Assembly (NCBI GenBank): GCA_016297695.1
Contig: JAEDGC010000043.1
Location: 1 to 14,874 of the forward strand
Reading direction: 5' to 3'
Length of the DNA stretch: 14,874 bases
DNA from: Bacilli bacterium
Lineage (GTDB): Bacteria > Bacillota_I > Bacilli_A > RF39 > UBA660
Shown here: positions 1-6,434 of the stretch, piece after piece
Numbering within the stretch: the stretch's first letter is position 1
Layout: each line of letters starts with the position of its first letter
Notes under the pieces: model-generated
Told to the model about the DNA's origin: nothing
What the model saw: only the letters and a program-made list of their open reading frames with translations
Databases searched by the model: none
Position numbers and translations under genes: made by a program

Positions 1-83
1 CTAATTAATAAAACATAATTAATGAGACATTTTTACTAATTAGTCACAAAAATATCCAAAAATTAATCAAAAAAATTTATTTT

Positions 84-842
84 TTATGCTGTTCTTTGAT
101 ACATATACACGACGACATATGGATTTTGAACACTAAATGATGTTCCACTACAATTTGTACATGTCGTTGTATTTGATGCTGTTGTTGTTACACTATGATT
201 ATGTGCTCCATTATAGGAAGTGCTATTCCAAGAATTTTGAATTGTATATAAATAGTTAGTACCAGCACCCGTTGCACCTGGTAATACACTAATTTCAGAA
301 TGCACCGTTCCTACACCAGATCCCCATGAAAAGGCATGTGCTCCACCACTAGTTCCACCTAAATTGTGATAATGATTTCCAACACTTGAAGTAGTACCAG
401 AAAGTTCCGGTATTGTATGAATATGCTCTGGTATATTAGTTATATCTAATGTTACATTTTTACTACCACCAGTTTCATTAACTTCATTTGTATCGTTTTT
501 ATATCCTACTAAGGTTGTATCTTCTGCATATCTAACCCATGTTCCTCCAAATTTATCTTGAACTTTTTCTACTGTATCATCTTCTGTTGACATATAGATA
601 CTTCCAACAGGATATATTATATTTACAATATCTTGTTTTAATTTTTCTCTATCTGTAGTTAATGAATATAATTCATCTATTGCTCCATTTACATTACTTG
701 ATGATCCGCCACTTTTTGAGGCATCATAATATACTGATGTACTTGATAAGGTTGTTGCTGCTTTAGTTGCTATTATACTTGATATTACTATTCCTACTAT
801 TAATAAACCTAAAATTTGTAATTTATCACTTATTTTTTTCAA
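84..842 (-). CDS. Membrane-anchored phage baseplate/tail-fibre-like surface protein
   Basis: 252 aa, unrecognised as a named protein but modular. Residues 9-28 are a hydrophobic signal or anchor segment after a lysine-containing N-terminus. Residues 38-60 carry the YD.S.SG...NV.GAIDELY pattern that often precedes fibre domains. Residues 77-104 (YPVGSIYMS ... FGGTWVRY) and the end (NPYVVVYMYQRTA) match the C-terminal domain of phage baseplate/tail-fibre proteins of the T4 gp10/gp12 type. HxH motifs at 140-142, 157-159 and 214-216 resemble the metal-binding histidines of such fibres, and there is a CTNC pair at 228-231. The start is TTG at 842, supported by AGGGAG eight bases upstream and by the lack of any later Met before the anchor. 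No phage genes are nearby, so a surface-displayed adhesin or receptor-binding role is inferred. Its promoter contains a G10 tract (separate entry). Confidence 0.8.
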   Translation of the reverse strand: MKKISDKLQILGLLIVGIVISSIIATKAATTLSSTSVYYDASKSGGSSSNVNGAIDELYSLTTDREKLKQDIVNIIYPVGSIYMSTEDDTVEKVQDKFGGTWVRYAEDTTLVGYKNDTNEVNETGGSKNVTLDITNIPEHIHTIPELSGTTSSVGNHYHNLGGTSGGAHAFSWGSGVGTVHSEISVLPGATGAGTNYLYTIQNSWNSTSYNGAHNHSVTTTASNTTTCTNCSGTSFSVQNPYVVVYMYQRTA

Positions 843-878
843 ATTGACTCACTCCCTACTAGTATATTCTATATTACC

Positions 879-909
879 AGTATACCCCCCCCCCGAAGGC
901 TTTTGCCAA
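879..909 (-). promoter_or_regulatory. Promoter with poly-G tract in the -35/-10 spacer (candidate phase-variable switch)
   Basis: Read on the minus strand, a -35 TTGGCA (904-909) and a -10 TATACT (879-884) are separated by 19 bp, ten of which are an uninterrupted G run (885-894 on the plus strand as C). The optimal sigma-A spacer is 17 bp, so loss of two G would give an ideal promoter and other lengths should weaken it. Transcription would start near 872, giving a leader of about 30 nt that carries the AGGGAG ribosome binding site of the tail-fibre-like gene. Confidence 0.65.
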
Positions 910-910
910 C

Positions 911-940
911 AAAAAAACACAACTTAAATTGTGTTTTTTT
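911..940 (-). terminator. Intrinsic terminator of hup
   Basis: Inverted repeat with arms 911-922 and 929-940 (AAAAAAACACAA / TTGTGTTTTTTT) and a 6-nt loop, 16 bases past the HU stop codon. The T tract is present in both directions. It separates hup from the promoter of the tail-fibre-like gene. Confidence 0.8.
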
Positions 941-955
941 TACTAATTAAAATTA

Positions 956-1228
956 TTAGTTAATAGCATCTTTTAATTTACTTCCAGCTTTGAATGATGC
1001 AACAGTCTTAGCAGGAATTTTGATAGCTTCTTTAGTTAAAGGATTGATTCCTTCTCTTGCAGCTCTTTCTTTTGCACTGAATGTTCCGAATCCAACTAAA
1101 GCAACTTTTCCTTCATTTTTAAGTCCTTCAGTAATTCCTTCTAATACAGCGTCTAATGCACGAGTAGCATCAGCTTTTGAAAGTCCTGCTTTTTCAGCAA
1201 CGAATAAAACTAATTCTGCTTTTCCCAT
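956..1228 (-). CDS. hup: DNA-binding protein HU
   Basis: 90 aa, the usual length for HU (hbs in Bacillus). This histone-like nucleoid protein bends and wraps DNA as a dimer. The sequence shows the N-terminal helix pair (MGKAELVLFVAEKAGLSK...), the hallmark GFGTF at about 47-51, the flexible arm with a proline in GINPLTKEAIKIPAKT, and the closing helix FKAGSKLKDAIN. GGGAGGT lies 9 bases before the ATG. Codon choice is visibly richer in G+C than the surrounding genes, as expected for a highly expressed protein. It follows spoIVA in transcription direction, as in Bacillus, although here an extra gene lies between them. Confidence 0.97.
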   Translation of the reverse strand: MGKAELVLFVAEKAGLSKADATRALDAVLEGITEGLKNEGKVALVGFGTFSAKERAAREGINPLTKEAIKIPAKTVASFKAGSKLKDAIN

Positions 1229-1338
1229 AAAATTTTACCTCCCAATAAAATATTTTATATTCTATAAGGCCTATTGTCCTTACATATTAAAAATAGCAAA
1301 AATCATTTTTAAAAGCAATAAAAATTGAATAATATAAT

Positions 1339-1366
1339 AAAAAAAGACAATAACTTGTCTTTTTTT
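1339..1366 (-). terminator. Intrinsic terminator
   Basis: Perfect 12-bp inverted repeat, AAAAAAAGACAA (1339-1350) and TTGTCTTTTTTT (1355-1366), with a TAAC loop. It lies 27 bases beyond the stop of the 227-aa unknown gene and is nearly symmetrical, so it could act in both directions. Confidence 0.8.
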
Positions 1367-1393
1367 ACTTATTTATTTGACCATTTCTTGACA

Positions 1394-2077
1394 TCATGTT
1401 CTTTTATTATATTTAGTTTTTAAAGCTTTTGTTATAACCTGAAATTTATAATCACCATAAAACATTTTATCATTTGATCTAAAATCATTAATCATCTCTA
1501 CAGTAATTTCATGAGATTCAATACCAATATTATTATTCAAATTTTTAAATAAATTTAGAAGAATTGGAAATTTTTTTATATATGGATGAAATTTACAAAA
1601 TTCAGCCATTACATAACATATTAACTCTTTATTTTCTTTATTTTCTAAATCTATCGAAAAATTATACATACTATTATAATCGTAATTTTCAAATTTAATC
1701 ATTTCTTTTATTTTACTTCTTAATATTTCTTTATAGTCATTAGCCATCTTATTTATTAATTCAAATATATTATACTCATTTATATATCCAGATTCTAAAA
1801 GTATTTCATTAACTTCTTCTTTAGAAAGTTTTAAAGCCTTAATAAATATATCAATATTATCTAATACAAATTCTTCTGTAAATATTTTTAAATTTTTATA
1901 AATCATTTGATATTCATCAGAATTATTCTTTATTTCTTTTAGTTTTTTAAATAATATATTTAATTTATTAATATCAATATTTTTTTTAGCCATTGTAGAT
2001 TTTTCTATTAATAAATTAAAATAACTATCTAAATCTGGTAATAAAATAAAATTTCTACTTAAATATAGTTTCTTCAT
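1394..2077 (-). CDS. Hypothetical helical protein
   Basis: 227 aa beginning MKKLYLSRNF. The open frame extends seven codons further to a GTG at 2098, but the GAGGGG ribosome binding site lies inside that extension and is 9 bases from the ATG at 2077, which decides the start. The protein is rich in Lys, Asn, Ile and Glu, has no signal peptide or membrane segment, and looks entirely alpha-helical. I do not recognise a family. It has its own consensus promoter, which overlaps the spoIVA stop codon, and its own terminator. It is therefore a single-gene unit placed between spoIVA and hup, where Bacillus has no such gene. A sporulation role is possible from position only. Confidence 0.75.
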   Translation of the reverse strand: MKKLYLSRNFILLPDLDSYFNLLIEKSTMAKKNIDINKLNILFKKLKEIKNNSDEYQMIYKNLKIFTEEFVLDNIDIFIKALKLSKEEVNEILLESGYINEYNIFELINKMANDYKEILRSKIKEMIKFENYDYNSMYNFSIDLENKENKELICYVMAEFCKFHPYIKKFPILLNLFKNLNNNIGIESHEITVEMINDFRSNDKMFYGDYKFQVITKALKTKYNKRT

Positions 2078-2109
2078 AAAAATAATCCCCTCTTTCACAA
2101 GCGGAGACT

Positions 2110-2138
2110 ATTTTATCAGTATATATATTTTTTGTCAA
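2110..2138 (-). promoter_or_regulatory. Sigma-A promoter overlapping the spoIVA 3' end
   Basis: TTGACA (2133-2138) - 17 bp - TAAAAT (2110-2115) on the minus strand, near-consensus. The -35 box sits immediately beyond the TGA stop of spoIVA (2140-2142). Transcription would start near 2103, about 26 nt before the ATG at 2077. Confidence 0.75.
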
Positions 2139-2139
2139 A

Positions 2140-3618
2140 TCAAAGGACTATTGCTATTAAATTATTTGAACCTTTATTAACTATTTTTGTAACTGTTTGA
2201 CTTAATTTATAACGAGTATTTTCTGGCATAATAGATAATTTAGCTTGAATACCTTCTTTTACTATTTCATCTAAACTTCTTCCGAATATCTCACTTTTCC
2301 AAATACTGTTTGGATCAGTTTCATAATCTTTCATAATATAATTTATTAATTCCTTACTTTGTAATTCACTACCAATTATAGGTTCAAAAGTACTTTCTAC
2401 ATCAACTTTCATCAAATGTATTGAACTTGCTACAGCTTTTAATTTAACACCATATTTTCCACCTTGTTTAATAATTTCTGGAGTTTCTAATTTCATATCT
2501 TTTAGTGTTGGATATACAATTCCATATCCTGTACTTTTAGCCATTTTTAATGCACTTTTTATAGTATCAAATTCTTCTTTAGTTTCTTTATAATTTGCAA
2601 ACATTTTTAATAAACTTGCTTTTGTAGCAACAGTAGATCCCATTACATCTTTTAATACTTGATTATATAATTCATTGCTACTTTCTAAATTTAATGTAAC
2701 TACACCAGTAGCAGCATCAAGTTCGCTAATATATGCTTTTGATATATACTCACTATCTTGATAATATTTTATAATTTCATCTGTATCTTTAACTTTATTA
2801 ACATTAATTATACTTTCCTTAATTTTTTCTAAATAGTGTTTTTTTACTTCATGATTATTTGATAATACATGCACCCATTTTGGCATATTAATTTTTATAT
2901 CTACTAACGGAAATTCATATAAAGCTGTTTTTAAAACATCCATTATTTCATTTTCTCTCATTGTTTCAACACTTATTGGCATTACTGGTACATCATATTT
3001 ATTTGTTAATTCTTCTTTTATTTCTAATGCTCTATTAGAGTTAGGATGTGCTGTATTTAATACCACTATAAATGGTTTACCAAGTTCTTTTAATTCAGTA
3101 ATTACTTTTTCTTCTGCCTCAAGATAACTTTCTCTTTTAATTTCTCCAAAGGATCCATCAGTAGTAACAACTATTCCAATTGTTGAATGATCTTCAATAA
3201 CTTTTTTAGTTCCAATTTCGGCAGCTTCAACAAATGGTATATGATCATCAAACCACGGTGTTTTTACCATTCTAGGATTTCCATCTTCATCTTCATAGCC
3301 AAGCGAATCTTTAACAACATATCCAACGCAATCAACTAATTTAATACTTGTTTGAAATTCATCTATTTTTATATGAGCTCCATTAGATGGAACAAATTTT
3401 GGCTCTGTAGTCATTATTGTTTTTCCTGAGGCACTTTGTGGTATTTCATCTAAGCATTTTTTCTTTTCATATTCGTCTTCTATATTATTAACAATTAAAT
3501 TTTCAATAACTTTTTTTATAAAAGTAGATTTACCAGTTCTTACTGCCCCAACTACTCCTAAATAAATTTCACCATTGCCTCTTTTGGCAATAGAAGCTAA
3601 TATTTCTGTTTTCTCCAT
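2140..3618 (-). CDS. spoIVA: Stage IV sporulation protein A, spore-coat assembly ATPase
   Basis: 492 aa, exactly the length of the B. subtilis protein. SpoIVA is made in the mother cell, hydrolyses ATP and polymerises on the forespore surface as the coat basement layer and for cortex assembly. Visible features are Walker A GAVRTGKS (24-31), TTEP (70-73), the DCVG loop (96-99), an NTAHP nucleotide-specificity-like motif (188-192), a long mixed middle/C-terminal region, and the conserved C-terminal end NLIAIVL that fits the family. GAAAGAGG lies 7 bases before the ATG. Family membership is clear from the whole-length resemblance. A candidate sigma-E promoter precedes it. The gene proves an endospore-forming lineage. 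Confidence 0.97.
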   Translation of the reverse strand: MEKTEILASIAKRGNGEIYLGVVGAVRTGKSTFIKKVIENLIVNNIEDEYEKKKCLDEIPQSASGKTIMTTEPKFVPSNGAHIKIDEFQTSIKLVDCVGYVVKDSLGYEDEDGNPRMVKTPWFDDHIPFVEAAEIGTKKVIEDHSTIGIVVTTDGSFGEIKRESYLEAEEKVITELKELGKPFIVVLNTAHPNSNRALEIKEELTNKYDVPVMPISVETMRENEIMDVLKTALYEFPLVDIKINMPKWVHVLSNNHEVKKHYLEKIKESIINVNKVKDTDEIIKYYQDSEYISKAYISELDAATGVVTLNLESSNELYNQVLKDVMGSTVATKASLLKMFANYKETKEEFDTIKSALKMAKSTGYGIVYPTLKDMKLETPEIIKQGGKYGVKLKAVASSIHLMKVDVESTFEPIIGSELQSKELINYIMKDYETDPNSIWKSEIFGRSLDEIVKEGIQAKLSIMPENTRYKLSQTVTKIVNKGSNNLIAIVL

Positions 3619-3646
3619 TTAATAACCTCTTTCATTTTTCTAATTA

Positions 3647-3674
3647 ATACTATGAAAAAAAGAGGATATTATTC
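3647..3674 (-). promoter_or_regulatory. Candidate sigma-E promoter of spoIVA
   Basis: On the minus strand, GAATAAT (3668-3674; 6/7 to KMATATT) and CATAGTAT (3647-3654; 6/8 to CATACAAT) are 13 bp apart, about one base short of typical. spoIVA is sigma-E dependent in B. subtilis. The element overlaps the terminator of the upstream gene, so the match could partly be chance. Confidence 0.35.
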
Positions 3675-3681
3675 CTCTTTT
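3655..3681 (-). terminator. Intrinsic terminator of spoVIF
   Basis: 9-bp stem AAAAGAGGA (3658-3666) / TCCTCTTTT (3673-3681) with a 6-nt loop. On the minus strand it is followed by a seven-T tract, and it sits between spoVIF and spoIVA. Confidence 0.75.
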
Positions 3682-3749
3682 GTATTCATTATATAACTTT
3701 TTTATAATTATACTATTTCCAATACATTTATTTTTTTAATTATTTATAG

Positions 3750-3992
3750 TCAAAACATTTTTTCTACACCTTTTGGTACTTTGTCTTTAATAATTGCATT
3801 AACAATTTTGTCTTCTTTATCTTTGGAAACATTTTTTCCCGTCATAGTACTCAAACTTTGAATAACTTCTCTAATCGTTTTTTCATCTTTCATATTTCCT
3901 TTTTGTAATTTTTCTGCAAGAGAAATTATAGTATTTTTATCAACTTTTGTTTTCTTTTCAACTTTTTTAAAAAAATCATCATTAAAAGCCAT
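3750..3992 (-). CDS. spoVIF: Stage VI sporulation protein F
   Basis: 80 aa, close to the roughly 86 aa of B. subtilis SpoVIF. The family patterns are recognisable in order: FFKKVEKKTKV near the start, LAEKLQ.GN.KDEKTIREVI in the middle and VSKDKEDKIVNAII towards the end. In Bacillus this is a small late mother-cell protein needed for proper coat assembly and spore resistance. AGGAGGAG lies 5 bases before the ATG. The region just upstream has a sigma-K-type -10, consistent with late mother-cell expression. It lies directly upstream of spoIVA but is separated from it by a terminator, so the two are probably transcribed at different stages. Confidence 0.85.
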   Translation of the reverse strand: MAFNDDFFKKVEKKTKVDKNTIISLAEKLQKGNMKDEKTIREVIQSLSTMTGKNVSKDKEDKIVNAIIKDKVPKGVEKMF

Positions 3993-4009
3993 TATTACTC
4001 CTCCTACAA

Positions 4010-4035
4010 TATTGTATGAAAAGAATTAATAATGT
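4010..4035 (-). promoter_or_regulatory. Candidate sigma-K (mother-cell) promoter of spoVIF
   Basis: CATACAATA (4010-4018, minus strand) is a full match to the sigma-K -10 CATANNNTA and also fits the sigma-E -10. An AC dinucleotide at 4034-4035 is 15 bp upstream, one base short of the usual AC - 16/17 bp spacing. Transcription would start at about 4003-4006, leaving a very short leader that begins at the AGGAGG. Confidence 0.5.
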
Positions 4036-4248
4036 TTAAAAATCTTCATAAAAAATATCATCAGGTTTCAAATTAAATATTTTTGATATTTTTTTGGCTA
4101 ATTCATAGGTTAATCTTCTTTTTCCATTTTCAATTTGCCAATAATATGTTTTAGAAATCTTAAGCATATCAGCAACTTCTTTATAAGTTAATTGCATATC
4201 ACTTCTAATAATTTGTAATTTTTTTAATTTTTTAACTTCATTTTCCAT
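4036..4248 (-). CDS. XRE-family helix-turn-helix regulator
   Basis: 70 aa (MENEVKKLKK...). A TTG four codons upstream (4260) is part of the ribosome binding site TTGGAGG, so ATG at 4248, 5 bases after GGAGG, is the start. Nearly the whole protein is one Cro/CI-type helix-turn-helix domain, roughly residues 8-65: LTYKEVADMLKIS is the first helix pair, TYYWQIENGKRR the recognition helix, and LAKKISKIFNLKPDDIF the closing helices. It has its own TTGACA-17-TATTAT promoter and is divergent from a second XRE gene. No terminator is seen before the spoVIF promoter, so some read-through into spoVIF is possible. The target is unknown. Confidence 0.85.
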   Translation of the reverse strand: MENEVKKLKKLQIIRSDMQLTYKEVADMLKISKTYYWQIENGKRRLTYELAKKISKIFNLKPDDIFYEDF

Positions 4249-4264
4249 AGTTTCCTCCAATTTA

Positions 4265-4293
4265 ATAATAAACTATAATTTACTTTTTGTCAA
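4265..4293 (-). promoter_or_regulatory. Sigma-A promoter of the minus-strand XRE gene
   Basis: TTGACA (4288-4293) - 17 bp - TATTAT (4265-4270). A 7-bp inverted repeat, AACTATA (4271-4277) / TATAGTT (4299-4305), brackets this promoter. It could be an operator for either XRE protein, though 7 bp is modest evidence in such AT-rich DNA. Confidence 0.7.
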
Positions 4294-4314
4294 TTTTCTA
4301 TAGTTATGTATAGG

Positions 4315-4343
4315 TAGACATATCATTTAAAAATAAATATATT
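4315..4343 (+). promoter_or_regulatory. Sigma-A promoter of the plus-strand XRE gene
   Basis: TAGACA (4315-4320) - 17 bp - TATATT (4338-4343), back to back with the minus-strand promoter. The start point would be near 4350, at the AAGGAAG ribosome binding site, so the leader is short. Confidence 0.6.
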
Positions 4344-4363
4344 AAATCAAGGAAGTGGCATTA

Positions 4364-4618
4364 ATGAAATTAAGTAAAATTATTGGTAATAATTTAAAAT
4401 ATTTAAGATATCAGTCAGGTTTATCTCAAGAAAAATTCTATGAACAATATAATTTGAATGCTAAATACATGTCTTGTATAGAGCGTGGTGAGATTAATAT
4501 TTCAGTTGATTTTTTACAAAAAATTGCTAAAATTTTAAATATTGAAATTGAATATTTAACTAATTTTGATAAAAATAAAATTATAACTTATAAAAGAGTT
4601 GATTCCAAAATAAAATAA
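4364..4618 (+). CDS. XRE-family helix-turn-helix regulator
   Basis: 84 aa starting MKLSKIIGNN. The frame extends to a GTG at 4355, but that overlaps the AAGGAAG ribosome binding site, so ATG at 4364 is preferred. A Cro/CI helix-turn-helix fills residues about 6-65: IGNNLKYLRYQSGLSQEKF, then the recognition helix around NAKYMSCIERGEINIS, then FLQKIAKILNIEIEYL. It is divergent from another XRE gene with 115 bp between the starts and convergent with der, and shares a hairpin with der at its 3' end. It is not part of a recognisable prophage. The regulated genes are unknown. Confidence 0.85.
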   Translation: MKLSKIIGNNLKYLRYQSGLSQEKFYEQYNLNAKYMSCIERGEINISVDFLQKIAKILNIEIEYLTNFDKNKIITYKRVDSKIK

Positions 4619-4645
4619 AGGCTTATTCTTCTTCGCCTTTATTTT
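4612..4645. terminator. Bidirectional terminator between the XRE gene and der
   Basis: 11-bp perfect inverted repeat, AAAATAAAGGC (4612-4622) / GCCTTTATTTT (4635-4645), with a 12-nt loop. It contains the stop codons of both convergent genes and the last codons of der, and has T-rich tails on each side. Confidence 0.75.
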
Positions 4646-5933
4646 TAAATTTTAAGATAATTGGAGTTCCTGTTAAATCAAAATTTTCTCTTATTTGATT
4701 TTCAAGATATCTTTCATAACTAAAATGAATAAGTCCATTATTATTTACATTAAAAGTAAATTTAGGAGGACAAATGTCTGTCTGATGAACAAAATATATT
4801 TTTAATCTTTTACCTTTGTATGAAGGTGGTTCATGCATTGTAACAGCATCTATTATAACATTATTAAGTAATGAAGTTTTAATTTCCTTACGATTATTTT
4901 CATATGCTGAAATAACTTCAGGCATTAATGTATGAATTCTTTTTTTAGTTAACGCTGATAAAAATACTATTTTAGCATATGGAACAAATTGAAGTTCATA
5001 TTTTATTAGTTCTTTCCATTTTTTTATAGCAGTATTTGGATCTTCTACAGTATCCCATTTATTTACACAAATAACTATTCCTTTACCAGCTTCTGTAGCA
5101 TATGAAATAATATGTTTATCATGTTCGATAATACCCTCTAAAGCATTAATAACTATTACACAAACATCACTTCTATCAATTGCTTTTAAACTACGAATCA
5201 AACTATATTTTTCAACATTTTCATAGATACGTCCTTTTTTACGCATTCCTGCAGTATCTATTACGGTATAATATTCTCCATTATACTTAAATTTTGTATC
5301 AATGGCATCACGAGTTGTTCCTGCTACATCACTTACAATACTTCTTTGTTCATTTAATAAAGCATTTATTAAACTACTCTTACCTACATTTGGCCTTCCA
5401 ATAATACAAAATTTTAAATCGTCATCTAAAATAATTTCATCATCTTTAAAATCTTTTGTTATTTCCTCTAATAACTTATCAAAACCTAGATTATGTGAAG
5501 CACTAATTGGTAATACTATTTCAAAACCAAGTTCATAAAAGTTATAAATATCTTGTTTTCTTTTTTCATTGTCTATTTTATTGACTGCAACAATTACTTT
5601 TTTATTAGATTTTATTAACATATCTTTAATTTTTCTATCATTAGCAGTAATATCTTCTTTTCCATCTACAACAAAAACTATAACATCTGCCTCATCAATA
5701 GCAAGTTGAGCCTGCATTATTATATCTTCATTAAAATTTTCTTTCCCTAAATCTATTCCACCAGTATCTATAAGTAAAAATGGTTTTTCTTGATAATTTA
5801 CTGTCCCATATATTCTATCTCTAGTAATACCTGGCATATCCATTATAATTGCTTTATCTTCTTTTATTAATCTATTAAAAATAGTACTTTTACCTACATT
5901 TGGTTTTCCAATTAAACAAACAGTATGTTTCAT
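4623..5933 (-). CDS. der: Ribosome assembly GTPase Der (EngA)
   Basis: 436 aa, the standard length. Der is an essential double GTPase that acts in maturation of the 50S ribosomal subunit. Two tandem G domains are visible. The first has GKPNVGKS (9-16), DTGG (56-59) and NKID (118-121). The second has GRPNVGKS (179-186), DTAG (226-229) and NKWD (291-294). A C-terminal KH-like domain runs from about 350 to the end (MHEPPSYKGKRLKIYF..., ending in the basic/acidic KFKNKGEEE tail). AAGGAGGT lies 9 bases before the ATG. A TATAAT at 5958-5963 could give it its own promoter, although no good -35 is seen. It lies 57 bp downstream of the second pilin-like gene. Confidence 0.97.
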   Translation of the reverse strand: MKHTVCLIGKPNVGKSTIFNRLIKEDKAIIMDMPGITRDRIYGTVNYQEKPFLLIDTGGIDLGKENFNEDIIMQAQLAIDEADVIVFVVDGKEDITANDRKIKDMLIKSNKKVIVAVNKIDNEKRKQDIYNFYELGFEIVLPISASHNLGFDKLLEEITKDFKDDEIILDDDLKFCIIGRPNVGKSSLINALLNEQRSIVSDVAGTTRDAIDTKFKYNGEYYTVIDTAGMRKKGRIYENVEKYSLIRSLKAIDRSDVCVIVINALEGIIEHDKHIISYATEAGKGIVICVNKWDTVEDPNTAIKKWKELIKYELQFVPYAKIVFLSALTKKRIHTLMPEVISAYENNRKEIKTSLLNNVIIDAVTMHEPPSYKGKRLKIYFVHQTDICPPKFTFNVNNNGLIHFSYERYLENQIRENFDLTGTPIILKFKNKGEEE

Positions 5934-5990
5934 AACTAGTACCTCCTTTTTCGAAAGATTATACTAACATAATTCTCAAATATATGCAAA

Positions 5991-6419
5991 TTAATTACAA
6001 TAATTTGATAATTTTATCTTACTTGTCCAAGTACCACATTCTATTAATTCTATCTTATATTGATTATCTATTTTATAAATTTTTACTTTATAACTACGCA
6101 TATCATTACCTTTTGGATCTTCATAAACCTTATTTGTTTTTCCAGTTGATCTATTTTCTTGATTTCTTGTAGGTTTTAAATAACCATCATCAATTAATTT
6201 TCCCACATTAACAACTATTCCATCTTGTGGTATAAAATTTCTATTATTACCCGCAAATACTCTTGAAGCCGAAATTATATCTTCAATTTGCTTATCATAT
6301 GTTTCTTGTATTTTATCTTCATAAATTGACTTACCAATCGGAAGTAATATTACTATTATTACTACTATTCCTGCAATAAGAGCAAGTAAACCATAAATTG
6401 TTAATCCTTTTTTATTCAT
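5991..6419 (-). CDS. Type IV pilin-like protein lacking the conserved Glu5
   Basis: 142 aa. The N-terminus MNKKG/LTIYGLLALIAG..., followed by a hydrophobic helix to about residue 28, is the class III prepilin plan, with Gly before the predicted cleavage site and about 115 residues outside. In the mature numbering, position 5, normally Glu and used to register subunits during assembly, is Gly here. The C-terminal part (VGKLIDDGYLK..., KVYEDPKG, YKVKIYKIDNQYKIELIE) parallels the preceding gene (VGDLVNDGYIK..., INPKNNK, ...DICIYKKNNRVYSKI), so the two are paralogues. Loss of Glu5 is known for some tip minor pseudopilins such as GspK, so a minor, tip-like subunit is inferred. AAGGAG lies about 10 bases before the ATG. 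No other pilus machinery is in the window. Confidence 0.75.
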   Translation of the reverse strand: MNKKGLTIYGLLALIAGIVVIIVILLPIGKSIYEDKIQETYDKQIEDIISASRVFAGNNRNFIPQDGIVVNVGKLIDDGYLKPTRNQENRSTGKTNKVYEDPKGNDMRSYKVKIYKIDNQYKIELIECGTWTSKIKLSNYCN

Positions 6420-6434
6420 CTTTCATTTCTCCTT

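Noticed and set aside
1..83. AT-rich inverted repeats left of the tail-fibre-like gene (CTAATTA ... TAATTAG) as its terminator
   Set aside because: The arms are short, pure A/T-rich apart from one C/G pair, and far apart; no clear T tract follows on the minus strand.
990..1328. 112-aa open frame on the plus strand opposite hup
   Set aside because: It is the antisense frame of the clearly identified HU gene, has no ribosome binding site and ends in low-complexity sequence.
2078..2098. Upstream GTG start for the 227-aa gene
   Set aside because: It lies in front of the GAGGGG ribosome binding site that serves the ATG at 2077. The same reasoning moves the starts of both XRE genes, the first pilin and the GNAT gene downstream.
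5302..5538. 78-aa plus-strand frame inside der
   Set aside because: Antisense shadow of the Der GTPase domains; no ribosome binding site or family resemblance.
5984..6172. 62-aa plus-strand frame opposite the second pilin-like gene
   Set aside because: Antisense shadow rich in Tyr/Leu from AT-rich codons; no start signals.
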